Positions 44,417 to 52,272 of a stretch of DNA of 54,607 nt are shown in pieces. This DNA is from Gemmatimonadota bacterium (lineage in GTDB: Bacteria; Latescibacterota; UBA2968; UBA8231). The position numbers and the translations under genes are program-made. The stretch's first letter is position 1. Every line of letters begins with the position of its first letter. The notes beneath the pieces were generated by a model that searched no databases, was not told the origin of the DNA, and saw nothing but the letters and a program-made list of their open reading frames with translations. The stretch spans positions 159,130 to 213,736 of the forward strand of contig VXOR01000073.1 of NCBI GenBank assembly GCA_009840005.1. Reading direction: 5' to 3'.

Positions 44417-44698
44417 ATGGAGCGACAACCTAAGAACCCCTTTCACCCGGGCGAGATGCTTCTCGAGGAGTTTCTCGAACCCATGCGTATGGACTTGACG
44501 GCATTTGCGGAGAAAATCGGCTGGTCCCAAGTTCGACTCAAGGAGTTCATTCGAGGAGACCGCGACGTAACGGCCGATGCAGCACTTGATCTTGCCGAGG
44601 CCCTCGGAACATCGGCGAAGCTGTGGATGAATATGCAATCAACGTACGATTTGGATAGAGTTGCCAAAGCACGTAGCTTGGCTATTTCTAGCACTTAG
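44417..44698 (+). CDS. HigA-family antitoxin-like HTH protein
   Basis: A 93-aa protein: PFHPGEMLLEEFLEPM at the N-terminus, HTH (FAEKIGWSQVRLKEFIRG), then ITADAALDL-like TADAALDLAEALGTSAKLWMNMQ, the HigA signature. AGAGG precedes the ATG. The usual HigB toxin gene immediately upstream is missing; the protease gene ends 51 bp before it. It may be orphaned or may regulate the ATPase/nuclease pair that follows after 84 bp. Confidence 0.85.
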   Translation: MERQPKNPFHPGEMLLEEFLEPMRMDLTAFAEKIGWSQVRLKEFIRGDRDVTADAALDLAEALGTSAKLWMNMQSTYDLDRVAKARSLAISST

Positions 44699-44782
44699 CA
44701 AATCCTGTTCGGCTGTCGGTACTAAGAATGCGTCTAGCGTGAAACGTACCCAAATACCCACCCTTCAGAGCGAGAAAACCGC

Positions 44783-45802
44783 ATGTTGACACACATCCGC
44801 CTTGAGCGGTTCACGGCCTTTGAACAGCTCGATCTAGAACTGAACCCGGGGATCAACGTCTTCATTGGAGCCAACGGCACGGGCAAGACCCACCTCTTGA
44901 AGGTCGCGTACGCCGCGTGCGACATTACCAAGACGGGAATGGACTTTGCCGAGAAGCTAACGAGGGTCTTTTTACCCTCGGGACGTGTCATCGGTCGGCT
45001 GGTCAAGCGTCAGCAGGGAAAGGTGATGGGATTCGCCGAACTCAGGTGCGGGGCTTCCCATCTTCGCGCACTTTTTTACAACGACGCCGAAAAATTTTCG
45101 TCTAGCGTGGTCCCTGGCCATAATGAATGGTCGGAAAAGACGATTGAGAGCGTCTTTATTCCCGTCAAAGAAATGCTTTCACATGGTCCTGGTTTCCGTT
45201 CCCTCTACACGCAACGAGAGGTCCACTTTGAGGAAATTTACGCCGACATTCTCGACCGGGCCTATCGCCCCCCGTTGCGCGGACCAGTGGACAATGCCCA
45301 AAAGCGAATTTTGCGAGACCTACAAAAGGCGATTGAAGGCACTGTAACGATCAAAAACGAGGAGTTTTTCCTCCAAAACGGACACGGGGACCTAGAATTT
45401 ACATTGCTTGCAGAGGGCCTACGCAAACTGGGACTCCTTTGGCTCCTCGTCCAGAACGGAACGCTGCTTAACGGGTCCGTCCTCTTCTGGGACGAGCCGG
45501 AAACGAATCTCAACCCAGAACTCTTCTCCGTACTCATCGATGTTTTGTTACAACTGCAACGATTAGGCGTTCAAGTTTTGATCGCCACCCACGACTACGC
45601 GATCCTGAAAGAGTTGGAGTTGCAACTGACAGCGGGCGACCAGGTTCGCTTCCATGCCCTGTACCGCGACGAGTCGGCCGGCGAAATAAAGTGCGAGTCG
45701 GCCGGCCTCCCGTTTGAACTCCAACACAGCCCGATAGACGAGGCATTTACATCGCTTTACGACCGCGAGATTGAACGCTCGCTGGGTAAAGATAGTCGAT
45801 GA
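44783..45802 (+). CDS. AAA/ABC-type ATPase coupled to PD-(D/E)XK protein
   Basis: A 339-aa ATPase: Walker A GANGTGKT (29-36), signature LLAEGLRKLGLLWLL, Walker B VLFWDEPETNLNP, switch ATHDYAI. Compact AAA15-like protein without a TOPRIM domain. It overlaps the next gene by ATGA, so the two products are made together. The pair resembles two-gene abortive-infection or restriction modules, with the ATPase as sensor and the neighbour as effector (inference). Confidence 0.8.
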   Translation: MLTHIRLERFTAFEQLDLELNPGINVFIGANGTGKTHLLKVAYAACDITKTGMDFAEKLTRVFLPSGRVIGRLVKRQQGKVMGFAELRCGASHLRALFYNDAEKFSSSVVPGHNEWSEKTIESVFIPVKEMLSHGPGFRSLYTQREVHFEEIYADILDRAYRPPLRGPVDNAQKRILRDLQKAIEGTVTIKNEEFFLQNGHGDLEFTLLAEGLRKLGLLWLLVQNGTLLNGSVLFWDEPETNLNPELFSVLIDVLLQLQRLGVQVLIATHDYAILKELELQLTAGDQVRFHALYRDESAGEIKCESAGLPFELQHSPIDEAFTSLYDREIERSLGKDSR

Positions 45803-46305
45803 ATGTCTTGAGGGAAGGCGAGCTTGAGTTCACTTTTGGCGGTGCTTGGCAGGCCGAAAAGTTTGACCGCCCCAGTGTCTCTTGGCCCAAGGGGATATCT
45901 CCGGTTGACTTTATCGCCGAAGGACCAGCCGAACTCGTGTTGATGGAGGTCAAAGACCCGTCGGCATCGGCGGTACCCGTCAAAAGTCGGCAGGACTTCG
46001 TCGCGAAGATGCAGACGAAAGAACTGATATACGAAGAGCTTGTGCCCAAGGCCCGCAGTTCCTATGGGTTTCTGCATCTGATGGCACGTGACGCCAAACC
46101 CATGCGGTACGTCGTCGTCGTTGGTACCGAGAACCTGTCCATTCAGCCGATATTGCTGATGCACTTGACGACCCGCCTGAGAGTGCGTCTGACGCAGGAG
46201 ACCAATACGGCGTGGAAACGCAAGTACATCTCCGATTGTAGCGTCGTGTCAGTCGCGGATTTGGGTAAGGCTCTTTCAGGTTGTTCCGCTAGCCGGATAC
46301 CCTAA
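45799..46305 (+). CDS. PD-(D/E)XK-like nuclease candidate
   Basis: A 168-aa protein with PVDFIAEGP...LVLMEVKDPS: Asp37, Glu50 and Lys52 fit the D...E-x-K core of PD-(D/E)XK nucleases. The rest has no recognised domain. It is coupled by ATGA to the preceding ATPase and is the probable effector of a two-gene system. I do not recognise a named family. The alternative is a non-nucleolytic protein with a chance match. Confidence 0.5.
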   Translation: MNVLREGELEFTFGGAWQAEKFDRPSVSWPKGISPVDFIAEGPAELVLMEVKDPSASAVPVKSRQDFVAKMQTKELIYEELVPKARSSYGFLHLMARDAKPMRYVVVVGTENLSIQPILLMHLTTRLRVRLTQETNTAWKRKYISDCSVVSVADLGKALSGCSASRIP

Positions 46306-46353
46306 GAAGCTGTTGAGTTTCGCCCCGCCATATCAGACCCCAGATCAATCTGT

Positions 46354-47208
46354 CTAGATCTTGAACGACTGTTCGGCGATGTGCTCGTGATCCGACATCC
46401 GCGCTTTTTTCATGGCGTGCTCGGTCAGTGGCAGGTAGTAATGAGTCTCGGAATTGGCTTTGATAAAGCCCTCGGCGTACGCGCACCCGGCGGCTGTGCC
46501 GAAGGCCCCGTCGCTGGTCTCGATCCGCTTGTGCGCATACACCCCGCCGTATCCTTGGCTCTCTAGGCAATCCAGTGCCGCCAGCTTCTTGGCGACCACA
46601 TCGGTAATGTCGATAAAGACATCGTTGTAGTAGCCGCCTTCCGAATCCCACACACTGCGCGGAATTGACGCAGCCCCAGTGCCAAAGTAGAAAACTTGGG
46701 CGACTCGATGCGGTGGACGGCTGTCGCCGGGATCCACCCCGTAGGCCAGCGCAAGCGCGTGGAGGACGATTTGACCGCAGACGGCGTGGGCGTTGGTCAG
46801 CCCATCGCCCTCCTTGGGAAAGTGGGTCAGCACCACATCTGGCCGCAGTTGGCGCACCAGCCGCGCTAGGCGGCGTACGGCTTCGTCTGTAACCAGCAAC
46901 ACGGCGTCGTCGGCTCCGAAAAAGTGGATTTCCTCGACGCCAAGCAGGGCACAGGCTCGCCGCACTTCGTCGGCTTTGACGTCGGCGCGCTCGGCCATCA
47001 GGGCCGTTAGTTGGTCGGCTTGCGGGACTTCTGACCGGTGGAACATCTCGTCGCTTATTACCTTGTCGTGGACTCTGGCGCCGTGCGTGAGCACCACGCA
47101 GCCGACCCAGTCGCCGCGGGCGACGTGATGGGCCATGGTGCCGCCCGATTGGTCGAAGATGTCGGCTGGATGCGCGCCGATGGACAATAGCCGCAGATTA
47201 TCGCTCAT
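46354..47208 (-). CDS. PIG-L (LmbE-like) deacetylase family protein
   Basis: A 284-aa predicted zinc-dependent N-deacetylase. The ATG at 47208 has AAAGGAAC upstream. The family motif normally reads AHPDD; here it is GAHPADIFDQSGG (His13, Asp16). VVLTHFPKEGDGLTNAH carries the second part, where the usual H-x-D-H is replaced by N-x-H. VLTHGARVHDK follows the first strand. The altered metal site means the enzyme could have shifted activity. Substrates in the family are N-acetylglucosamine-type sugars. Confidence 0.75.
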   Translation of the reverse strand: MSDNLRLLSIGAHPADIFDQSGGTMAHHVARGDWVGCVVLTHGARVHDKVISDEMFHRSEVPQADQLTALMAERADVKADEVRRACALLGVEEIHFFGADDAVLLVTDEAVRRLARLVRQLRPDVVLTHFPKEGDGLTNAHAVCGQIVLHALALAYGVDPGDSRPPHRVAQVFYFGTGAASIPRSVWDSEGGYYNDVFIDITDVVAKKLAALDCLESQGYGGVYAHKRIETSDGAFGTAAGCAYAEGFIKANSETHYYLPLTEHAMKKARMSDHEHIAEQSFKI

Positions 47209-47237
47209 GTTCAGTTCCTTTCGCGTTTTGTTCGCAC

Positions 47238-47540
47238 TTACGCCGAGACCACGACTGGCACTCGGTGAATGACGTTGCCGAGGTAGCCTTTGGGGTTCCA
47301 AGGCTGGCGGAAAGGCTGGGCGTTGCCCGCATCGTCAAACGCCCGCGCCCAGATTTCGTAGTAGCCCTTGCTCGCAAAGGTTAGCTCGGCGTTCCATCCA
47401 TGCCAAGCGTATTTATTGGCTGGCGGGGTCAATTGGGCCTCTTGCCAGTGGATGCCGAGGTCGGTGGAGACGAGCACCTTGGCCACGCTGCGCTCGCCGG
47501 CCCAAGCGTGCCCGCTCGCGCTGGGAATCCGTGGCTCGCC
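47238..47540 (-). pseudogene. C-terminal remnant of a sulfite-oxidase-like molybdoenzyme
   Basis: The frame encodes GHAWAGERSVAKVLVSTDLG, then YAWHGWNAELTF, YEIWARAFDDAGNAQP and WNPKGYLGNVIHRVPV, the dimerisation domain of sulfite-oxidase/SoxC-type Mo-cofactor enzymes. A stop codon in frame lies just upstream of about 47540, and the catalytic part is absent. The endonuclease III gene begins beyond it. A truncated, non-functional remnant. Confidence 0.75.
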
Positions 47541-47601
47541 GGCAGTGGCTCGCCGTTCATTCTATGGCGCGACCTCACCAGCGAAAACGTTGGTTCCACC
47601 C

Positions 47602-48240
47602 TCACTTGAACAGGCTCTTGCGGCCTATCCTGCTGCACAAAAGACATTCGGCTGGCTGGTGCCCGCGCGCTGGGCAGTGCTCGCGGCCAAAGTAAATAAT
47701 TTGCAGGTGCAGGTCGTTCCAGCGCTCCTCGGGAAAAAGACGCTTACAGTCCCGTTCCGTTTGCTCGACGTTTTTGCCGCTGGACAGCCCCCAGCGGTAG
47801 ATCAGCCGATGGATGTGGGTATCCACGGGAAAGGTCGGCACGCCGAAGTTCTGCGCGAGCACGACTTGCGCGGTTTTGTGCCCCACCCCAGGCAGGCGTT
47901 CGAGTGCGGCCAAGTCGGGTGGGACTTGGCCGCCGTGTTCGGCGAGCAGGATTTGCGACAGTTCCCAGATGGCCTTGGATTTGCGCGGGGCCAGCCCGCA
48001 AGGGCGAATGATCTGCTCGATCTCTTCCACATCCAGTTCGACCATGCGCTCGGGCCGGTCGGCGCGGGCAAAGAGCGCGGGCGTTACTTGGTTGACGCGC
48101 ACATCCGTGCACTGCGCCGAAAGTAACACGGCAATCAGATGCGTGTAGGGGTCTCGACGCTTGAGCGGCACCGAGGGATTGGGATAGAGCCGCTGGAGTA
48201 CGTCGAGGACGATCTGAACTTTGGCCGTGGTTGTTAGCAA
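47602..48240 (-). CDS. nth: Endonuclease III (DNA glycosylase/AP lyase)
   Basis: A 213-aa base-excision-repair enzyme for oxidised pyrimidines. The helix-hairpin-helix LPGVGHKTA (116-124) carries the catalytic Lys122, and VDTHIHRL carries Asp140, matching Lys120 and Asp138 of the E. coli enzyme. LLSAQCTD near the start is also conserved. The start is a TTG at 48240 with GGAGGT only 3-4 bp away; the longer frame only reads a palindromic repeat. The C-terminal iron-sulfur loop is altered: HCPARGHQPAECLLC has three cysteines, not four, plus a histidine, so a 4Fe-4S cluster may be replaced by zinc or lost. Confidence 0.9.
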   Translation of the reverse strand: MLTTTAKVQIVLDVLQRLYPNPSVPLKRRDPYTHLIAVLLSAQCTDVRVNQVTPALFARADRPERMVELDVEEIEQIIRPCGLAPRKSKAIWELSQILLAEHGGQVPPDLAALERLPGVGHKTAQVVLAQNFGVPTFPVDTHIHRLIYRWGLSSGKNVEQTERDCKRLFPEERWNDLHLQIIYFGREHCPARGHQPAECLLCSRIGRKSLFK

Positions 48241-48274
48241 TTTACCTCCTACGTGGGTGTCCTTGCTTTGGATC

Positions 48275-48302
48275 TGGGGCAACCACAAGGGTTGCCCCTA
48301 CA
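48275..48302. repeat. GTAGGGGC-family palindrome
   Basis: TGGGGCAACC, loop ACAAG, then GGTTGCCCCTACA. Same family as the palindromes at 16716 and 41609. Lies upstream of the nth start, between nth and the GH172 gene. Confidence 0.75.
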
Positions 48303-48322
48303 AGAGGCAAGGAACGCGTCTG

Positions 48323-49504
48323 CTAGGATGATTCTTTGGCCGCCCATTGTGTTTTCATCTGCTCCATTTCCGCGTTGGGGCGGATTTTCCTACTGGTGAT
48401 TTGATTCTCTGGGTCGTACAACCACTGGCCTTGGTCGTCGCGCAGGACGGGCAGGCGCTGGGCGACGGCGGGGGGTTCGGCCACGCGGGTGGGTTCGGCT
48501 GCGTACCAGTAGGCGACGCTGCTCATCTCGTTGCAGAGGTGATTGCCGTGGCCGTGTTCGATGGTGGCCTTGATTTCCCGCTGGAAGTGAATCGGGTTTT
48601 CGAGGTGGTGGACGTACGAAGTTTGGTAGCCGTTGGTGTTGTTTTCGTGGATGGAGGAGCCGTTGCGCAAAAAGGCGTTGTCCTGCATGCCCCACGCTTG
48701 ATTGAGATAATCTTCACTGCCGGTGCCGTGCAGCTCGGGAGGCCACTTGTAGCCATCGACCCAGATCATGTCGTCGCCTTCGCCCCACCAAGTGCCCTGG
48801 AAGTTGGTGACGCTGATGTTGCAGCCAATGTAGTGGCCGCGGCCTTGGGTCTCCAAGATGACGTAGTTGTTGTCCCAAGCCATCTGTTCCTTGTTGACGA
48901 TGTTGGCCTCCGGTGAGTTGACGCGGATTTCGTGGCCCCAGCCGCCGAAGGGGTTTTCGCGGCGGAACTCCGCATGGAAATATCCGGCCTCGCTCGGCAC
49001 GTCGCCGGACTTCGGCGAGGCTTCGACGGTGAGCTCAGCCGAACCGCTCAGTCGAGTCGTCTCGTAATCCACGTAGAAGTACTGGCGGTGCCGCTCGCTG
49101 CTTTCGTTGACCAGCTCGACGACGGCCCGCTGACGGAAGGGCATTTGCGCGTACGCGTTGAGGGCGCAGCCGGTGTTAAAAACATTGTTGCTGCGCGTCG
49201 AGGCCGAAAAGAGCAGGGACTGGTAGGAGTTGACGATGCCGTGGCCGAGGCCGAAGAAATCGCCCAAAGGGCACACCACGCTGGGGTGGTCCGCGTCGTC
49301 CCAAGTGATTTTGAGCAAGCACTCTCGGTAGTGGTTGGATTGGGTCAGCCACAGGTGGGTGATGCGGCCGGGCCCTTTGATGTCGGCGAGGACTGCGCTC
49401 TCGCCGGGTTCGATCCACCAGGCGTCGCTGTTGCGGCCGGTTTCTTCCCAGGACGAGGCGCGCCCGGTCTGGGCGCTGCGGAGATAGGCGAGTTGGTCGA
49501 GCAT
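48323..49504 (-). CDS. DUF2961 / GH172-family glycoside hydrolase
   Basis: A 393-aa protein with the DUF2961 pattern: RASSWEETGRNSDAWWIEPGE at the start (split here), DIKGPGRITHLWLT, LGDFFGLGHG, and the diagnostic GTGSEDYLNQAWG. DUF2961 proteins form the GH172 family, which includes alpha-D-fructofuranosidases and related enzymes acting on unusual furanosides. AAAGGAAC precedes the ATG at 49504. An in-frame palindromic element (49008-49064) adds TTRLSGSAEL and VEASPKS within a surface loop between FYVDYE and YFHAEFRRENP. Last gene of a catabolic operon after the enolase-superfamily gene (13 bp apart). Confidence 0.85.
   Translation of the reverse strand: MLDQLAYLRSAQTGRASSWEETGRNSDAWWIEPGESAVLADIKGPGRITHLWLTQSNHYRECLLKITWDDADHPSVVCPLGDFFGLGHGIVNSYQSLLFSASTRSNNVFNTGCALNAYAQMPFRQRAVVELVNESSERHRQYFYVDYETTRLSGSAELTVEASPKSGDVPSEAGYFHAEFRRENPFGGWGHEIRVNSPEANIVNKEQMAWDNNYVILETQGRGHYIGCNISVTNFQGTWWGEGDDMIWVDGYKWPPELHGTGSEDYLNQAWGMQDNAFLRNGSSIHENNTNGYQTSYVHHLENPIHFQREIKATIEHGHGNHLCNEMSSVAYWYAAEPTRVAEPPAVAQRLPVLRDDQGQWLYDPENQITSRKIRPNAEMEQMKTQWAAKESS
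49008..49064. repeat. In-frame palindromic element in the GH172 gene (copy F)
   Basis: 57 bp, GACTTCGGCGAGGCTTCGAC, then GGTGAGCTCAGCCGAACCGCTCAG and TCGAGTCGTC (shown in parts). Closely matches the inner and right parts of copies C and D, 40 kb away in an unrelated gene, with the same reading frame. Confidence 0.85.
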
Positions 49505-49517
49505 GAAGCGTTCCTTT

Positions 49518-50732
49518 CTAAGCCTTGAGTTTGCCTTGTTGTTGGACCTGTTCGTAAATCCGAGCGAATTCTTCCGAGCCATCGTCGTTCCAGACCTCGG
49601 TGCGCACGCCGCGCACATTGCCCTCGACAAAGCCGGTCAGCCGCTCGACCGCCGGGATGCTCGGGGTGTAGTACGTGGTGCCACCGGGCAGGTGCAAGAC
49701 GCCGACGTGGCGTGGCAGTTCGCTCTTGGGCCGCGCGGCTAGCTCTGCCAATATCTGCTCATCGACCTCTACGCCCAGCCCCGGTCCTTCGGGCACCGGC
49801 GTGCTGCCCTCGCTGACTTCGAGGCGGCCGCCGGTCACATCCTCGGCGTATTGGTCGTCGAGGTTGGTCGAATGCGAGACATTGGGAATGACCGCGCCCA
49901 AGTGCATGGCCATGGCCTTGCACAGGGTGCCGCCGGTGAGCTGGACCACGGTCGAAAGGCCGGCGGCGGCCGCGGCCAAGCCCCGGCGGATGGAGGGGCC
50001 AAGGCCCATTTCGCCGATCATGTAGAGGTCGGCTACATCCCGCTGAATCTCCGGGCCGCCTCCGAGTTGGGGTACGTGCATCAAAAGCGGCAGGGAAGTC
50101 TTGGAGCGCAACAAGCGCCAGCCTTCGATGTCGTAGGGATAGAGCGGATCTTCCAAGAAGCCGACGACTGGAAATTTTTCCAGCTCATCGACGATGCGCA
50201 GCACGGCCGTAGCGGGCCGATTGTGGTTGAAGTCCCAGTGGACCTTAAAGCCCGTCGGCGCGACCTCTTGGGCGGCGCGGGTCTGTTCGATCACGTCGTG
50301 CTGTTCGGCCGAGTGCATCTTGAAGATGGTGTAGCCCTCCTGGGCGGCGCGCTGGATTTCGCTGGCGAAGTCCTCGGGAGCTGCGGGTCGAGTCCACGCC
50401 GCTACGGGCACGCGGTCGCGGACCTTTTGGCCCAACAGTTTGTACGCCGGCTCTTCGATGGCCTTGCCCATGGCGTCGTACAGCGCACCCATCAGGCCGG
50501 TGCTGAGCGTGCCAGCGACGTAGTTGAACGGCGATTGGTCGATCATGCCCGCAATCTGTCCCTCGGAGAGCGAGGTGTGGCCGCGTTCGTCGCCGTAGCC
50601 GACGACGCCATTGTCGAGGGTGACGCGGAAGACAGTCTGAGTGTCGATGCCGGAGAAGCGGACCTCGTGGCCTTGGTAGCGGTCGCAGAGGCGCGGATTG
50701 AGGTGGAAGAATTCGACGTTGGTGATTTTCAT
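49518..50732 (-). CDS. Enolase-superfamily (mandelate racemase/muconate lactonizing type) protein
   Basis: A 404-aa enzyme with an N-terminal capping domain and a TIM barrel. The likely base and metal ligands are FKMHS (Lys138), VHWDFNHN (Asp167) and GFLEDPL (Glu194). The third acidic metal ligand expected after the next strand is not obvious (LLMHVPQLGGG), so activity may differ from the usual acid-sugar dehydratases or be lost. It lies 33 bp downstream of the FAD-oxidase gene and 13 bp before GH172. Confidence 0.8.
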   Translation of the reverse strand: MKITNVEFFHLNPRLCDRYQGHEVRFSGIDTQTVFRVTLDNGVVGYGDERGHTSLSEGQIAGMIDQSPFNYVAGTLSTGLMGALYDAMGKAIEEPAYKLLGQKVRDRVPVAAWTRPAAPEDFASEIQRAAQEGYTIFKMHSAEQHDVIEQTRAAQEVAPTGFKVHWDFNHNRPATAVLRIVDELEKFPVVGFLEDPLYPYDIEGWRLLRSKTSLPLLMHVPQLGGGPEIQRDVADLYMIGEMGLGPSIRRGLAAAAAGLSTVVQLTGGTLCKAMAMHLGAVIPNVSHSTNLDDQYAEDVTGGRLEVSEGSTPVPEGPGLGVEVDEQILAELAARPKSELPRHVGVLHLPGGTTYYTPSIPAVERLTGFVEGNVRGVRTEVWNDDGSEEFARIYEQVQQQGKLKA

Positions 50733-50765
50733 GGCGATCTCTCTAGGTTGAGGGGAAGGGTGGCT

Positions 50766-52148
50766 TTAGATGCGTAGGATTTTGCCGGGGTTCATCAGGT
50801 TGTCCGGGTCGAGTGCTTTTTTGATGCGGCGCATGACCTCGACGCCCGGGCCGCACTCGGCTTCAAGCGCGTCGATTTTGCCCAAGCCGATGCCGTGTTC
50901 GCCAGTGCAGGTTCCCCCGGCTTGGAGCGCCCACTCGACGATTTGCTCGCCTAGCCGCTGGACCTGCGCTAGTTCTGCGGCGTTGCCCGGTTCGATGAGG
51001 CAGACGACGTGGAAGTTGCCGTCGCCGACGTGGCCGAAGAGCGGGGCGGGAAAGTCGAGGTCGGCCAGCGCGGCTCTCGTCTGGTGGATGCAGTGGGCGA
51101 GAGCCGTGATCGGCACGCAGACATCGGTTACATAGCCCACGGAGCCGGGGCGGAGCGCACGCGAGGCGTAATAGGCATCGTAGCGCGCCTGCCACAAGCG
51201 GTCGCGCTCGCCTTCGGCCGTGGCCCAGCGGAAGGGACCGCCGCCCCGCTGAGCTACGTACTCGCCGCCGGTTTCCGCTTGTTCGACGACTCCCCTTTCC
51301 GTGCCGTGAAATTCAAAAAAGAGTGTTGGTGCCACTTCGTAATCGAGGCTCGCGTATTGGTTGCAGGCCCGCATTTGCACTTCGTCGAGCAATTCGAGCC
51401 GTGCGACGGGGATCCCCGCACTCAAGACGTCGATGGCTGCGGCGACGGCGGTGTCGAGGTCGGCAAAGGGGCAGACGGCTGCGGAGATGGCCGCTGGCAG
51501 CTTGGCTAGGCGCAGAGTTACTTCGGTGATAAGGGCCAACGTGCCTTCAGTGCCGACGAGCAGGGCGGTCAGGTCGTAGCCTGCCGAGGATTTGCGCGCG
51601 CGTCCGCCCGCTTCGACGATGATGCCATCGGCGAAAACGGCCTTGAGGCCCAAGACATTGTCGCGCATGGTGCCATAGCCGACCGCGGCGCTGCCCGAGG
51701 CGCGGGTGGCGGCCATGCCGCCCAAGGAGGCGTCGGCTCCGGGATCGACTGGAAAGTGCAGGCCGGTATCTTGTGCCCGGAGGTGTTCGTTGAGTTGCTG
51801 ACGGGTGACGCCGGCTTCAACCGTGGCGTCCATGTCGGCGGCACTGACGCGGAGGATGCGGTTCATGCGCGACAGATCGACGCACAAGCCGCCGCGCACG
51901 GCGACAATGCCGCCTTCGACGGCCGTGCCGGTGCCAAAGGGCACGATCGGCACTTGGTGCGAGGTGCAGATCCGGGCGATTTGGGCTACTTCGTCAACGT
52001 TTGTGGGAAAGGCTACGGCCTGCGGCGGTTGCGGGGCGTGGTAGGAGGCGTCGGTGGCGTGGGCGCGGCGCACTTCAGAGGTCTCATTCAGGCGCGGGCC
52101 GAGGAGAGCGGTCAGGGCCGATAGGGCTTGGGGGGCTATGGAATTCAT
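50766..52148 (-). CDS. FAD-linked oxidase, GlcD / D-lactate dehydrogenase type
   Basis: A 460-aa flavoprotein. The FAD-binding PCMH domain has IVPFGTGTAVEGG and DPGADASLGGMAATRASGS; the C-terminal domain has FGHVGDGNFHVV and the GTCTGEHGIGLGK catalytic block near residues 415-430. It oxidises a 2-hydroxy acid such as glycolate, D-lactate or a sugar acid. With the enolase-superfamily and GH172 genes it probably forms a sugar/sugar-acid catabolic operon. The substrate is not determined. Confidence 0.9.
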   Translation of the reverse strand: MNSIAPQALSALTALLGPRLNETSEVRRAHATDASYHAPQPPQAVAFPTNVDEVAQIARICTSHQVPIVPFGTGTAVEGGIVAVRGGLCVDLSRMNRILRVSAADMDATVEAGVTRQQLNEHLRAQDTGLHFPVDPGADASLGGMAATRASGSAAVGYGTMRDNVLGLKAVFADGIIVEAGGRARKSSAGYDLTALLVGTEGTLALITEVTLRLAKLPAAISAAVCPFADLDTAVAAAIDVLSAGIPVARLELLDEVQMRACNQYASLDYEVAPTLFFEFHGTERGVVEQAETGGEYVAQRGGGPFRWATAEGERDRLWQARYDAYYASRALRPGSVGYVTDVCVPITALAHCIHQTRAALADLDFPAPLFGHVGDGNFHVVCLIEPGNAAELAQVQRLGEQIVEWALQAGGTCTGEHGIGLGKIDALEAECGPGVEVMRRIKKALDPDNLMNPGKILRI

Positions 52149-52225
52149 GGGCCGGTAATATGGCTAACGGTCAGAGGGTCGTCAAAAAATGTCGAGTACG
52201 GTGCTATGGGACAGAGGAATAGCCC

Positions 52226-52251
52226 TTGACAAATTGTTCGCTATTTGCGAA
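52226..52251 (+). promoter_or_regulatory. -35 element and inverted repeat upstream of the XRE gene
   Basis: TTGACA at 52226-52231 and, within the following spacer, the inverted repeat TTCGC (52237-52241) / GCGAA (52247-52251). No good -10 follows at 17 bp (GAATTC). The layout suggests autorepression by the XRE protein encoded at 52273. Confidence 0.45.
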
Positions 52252-52272
52252 TTCGGCATAGGAGGGAAGTCT

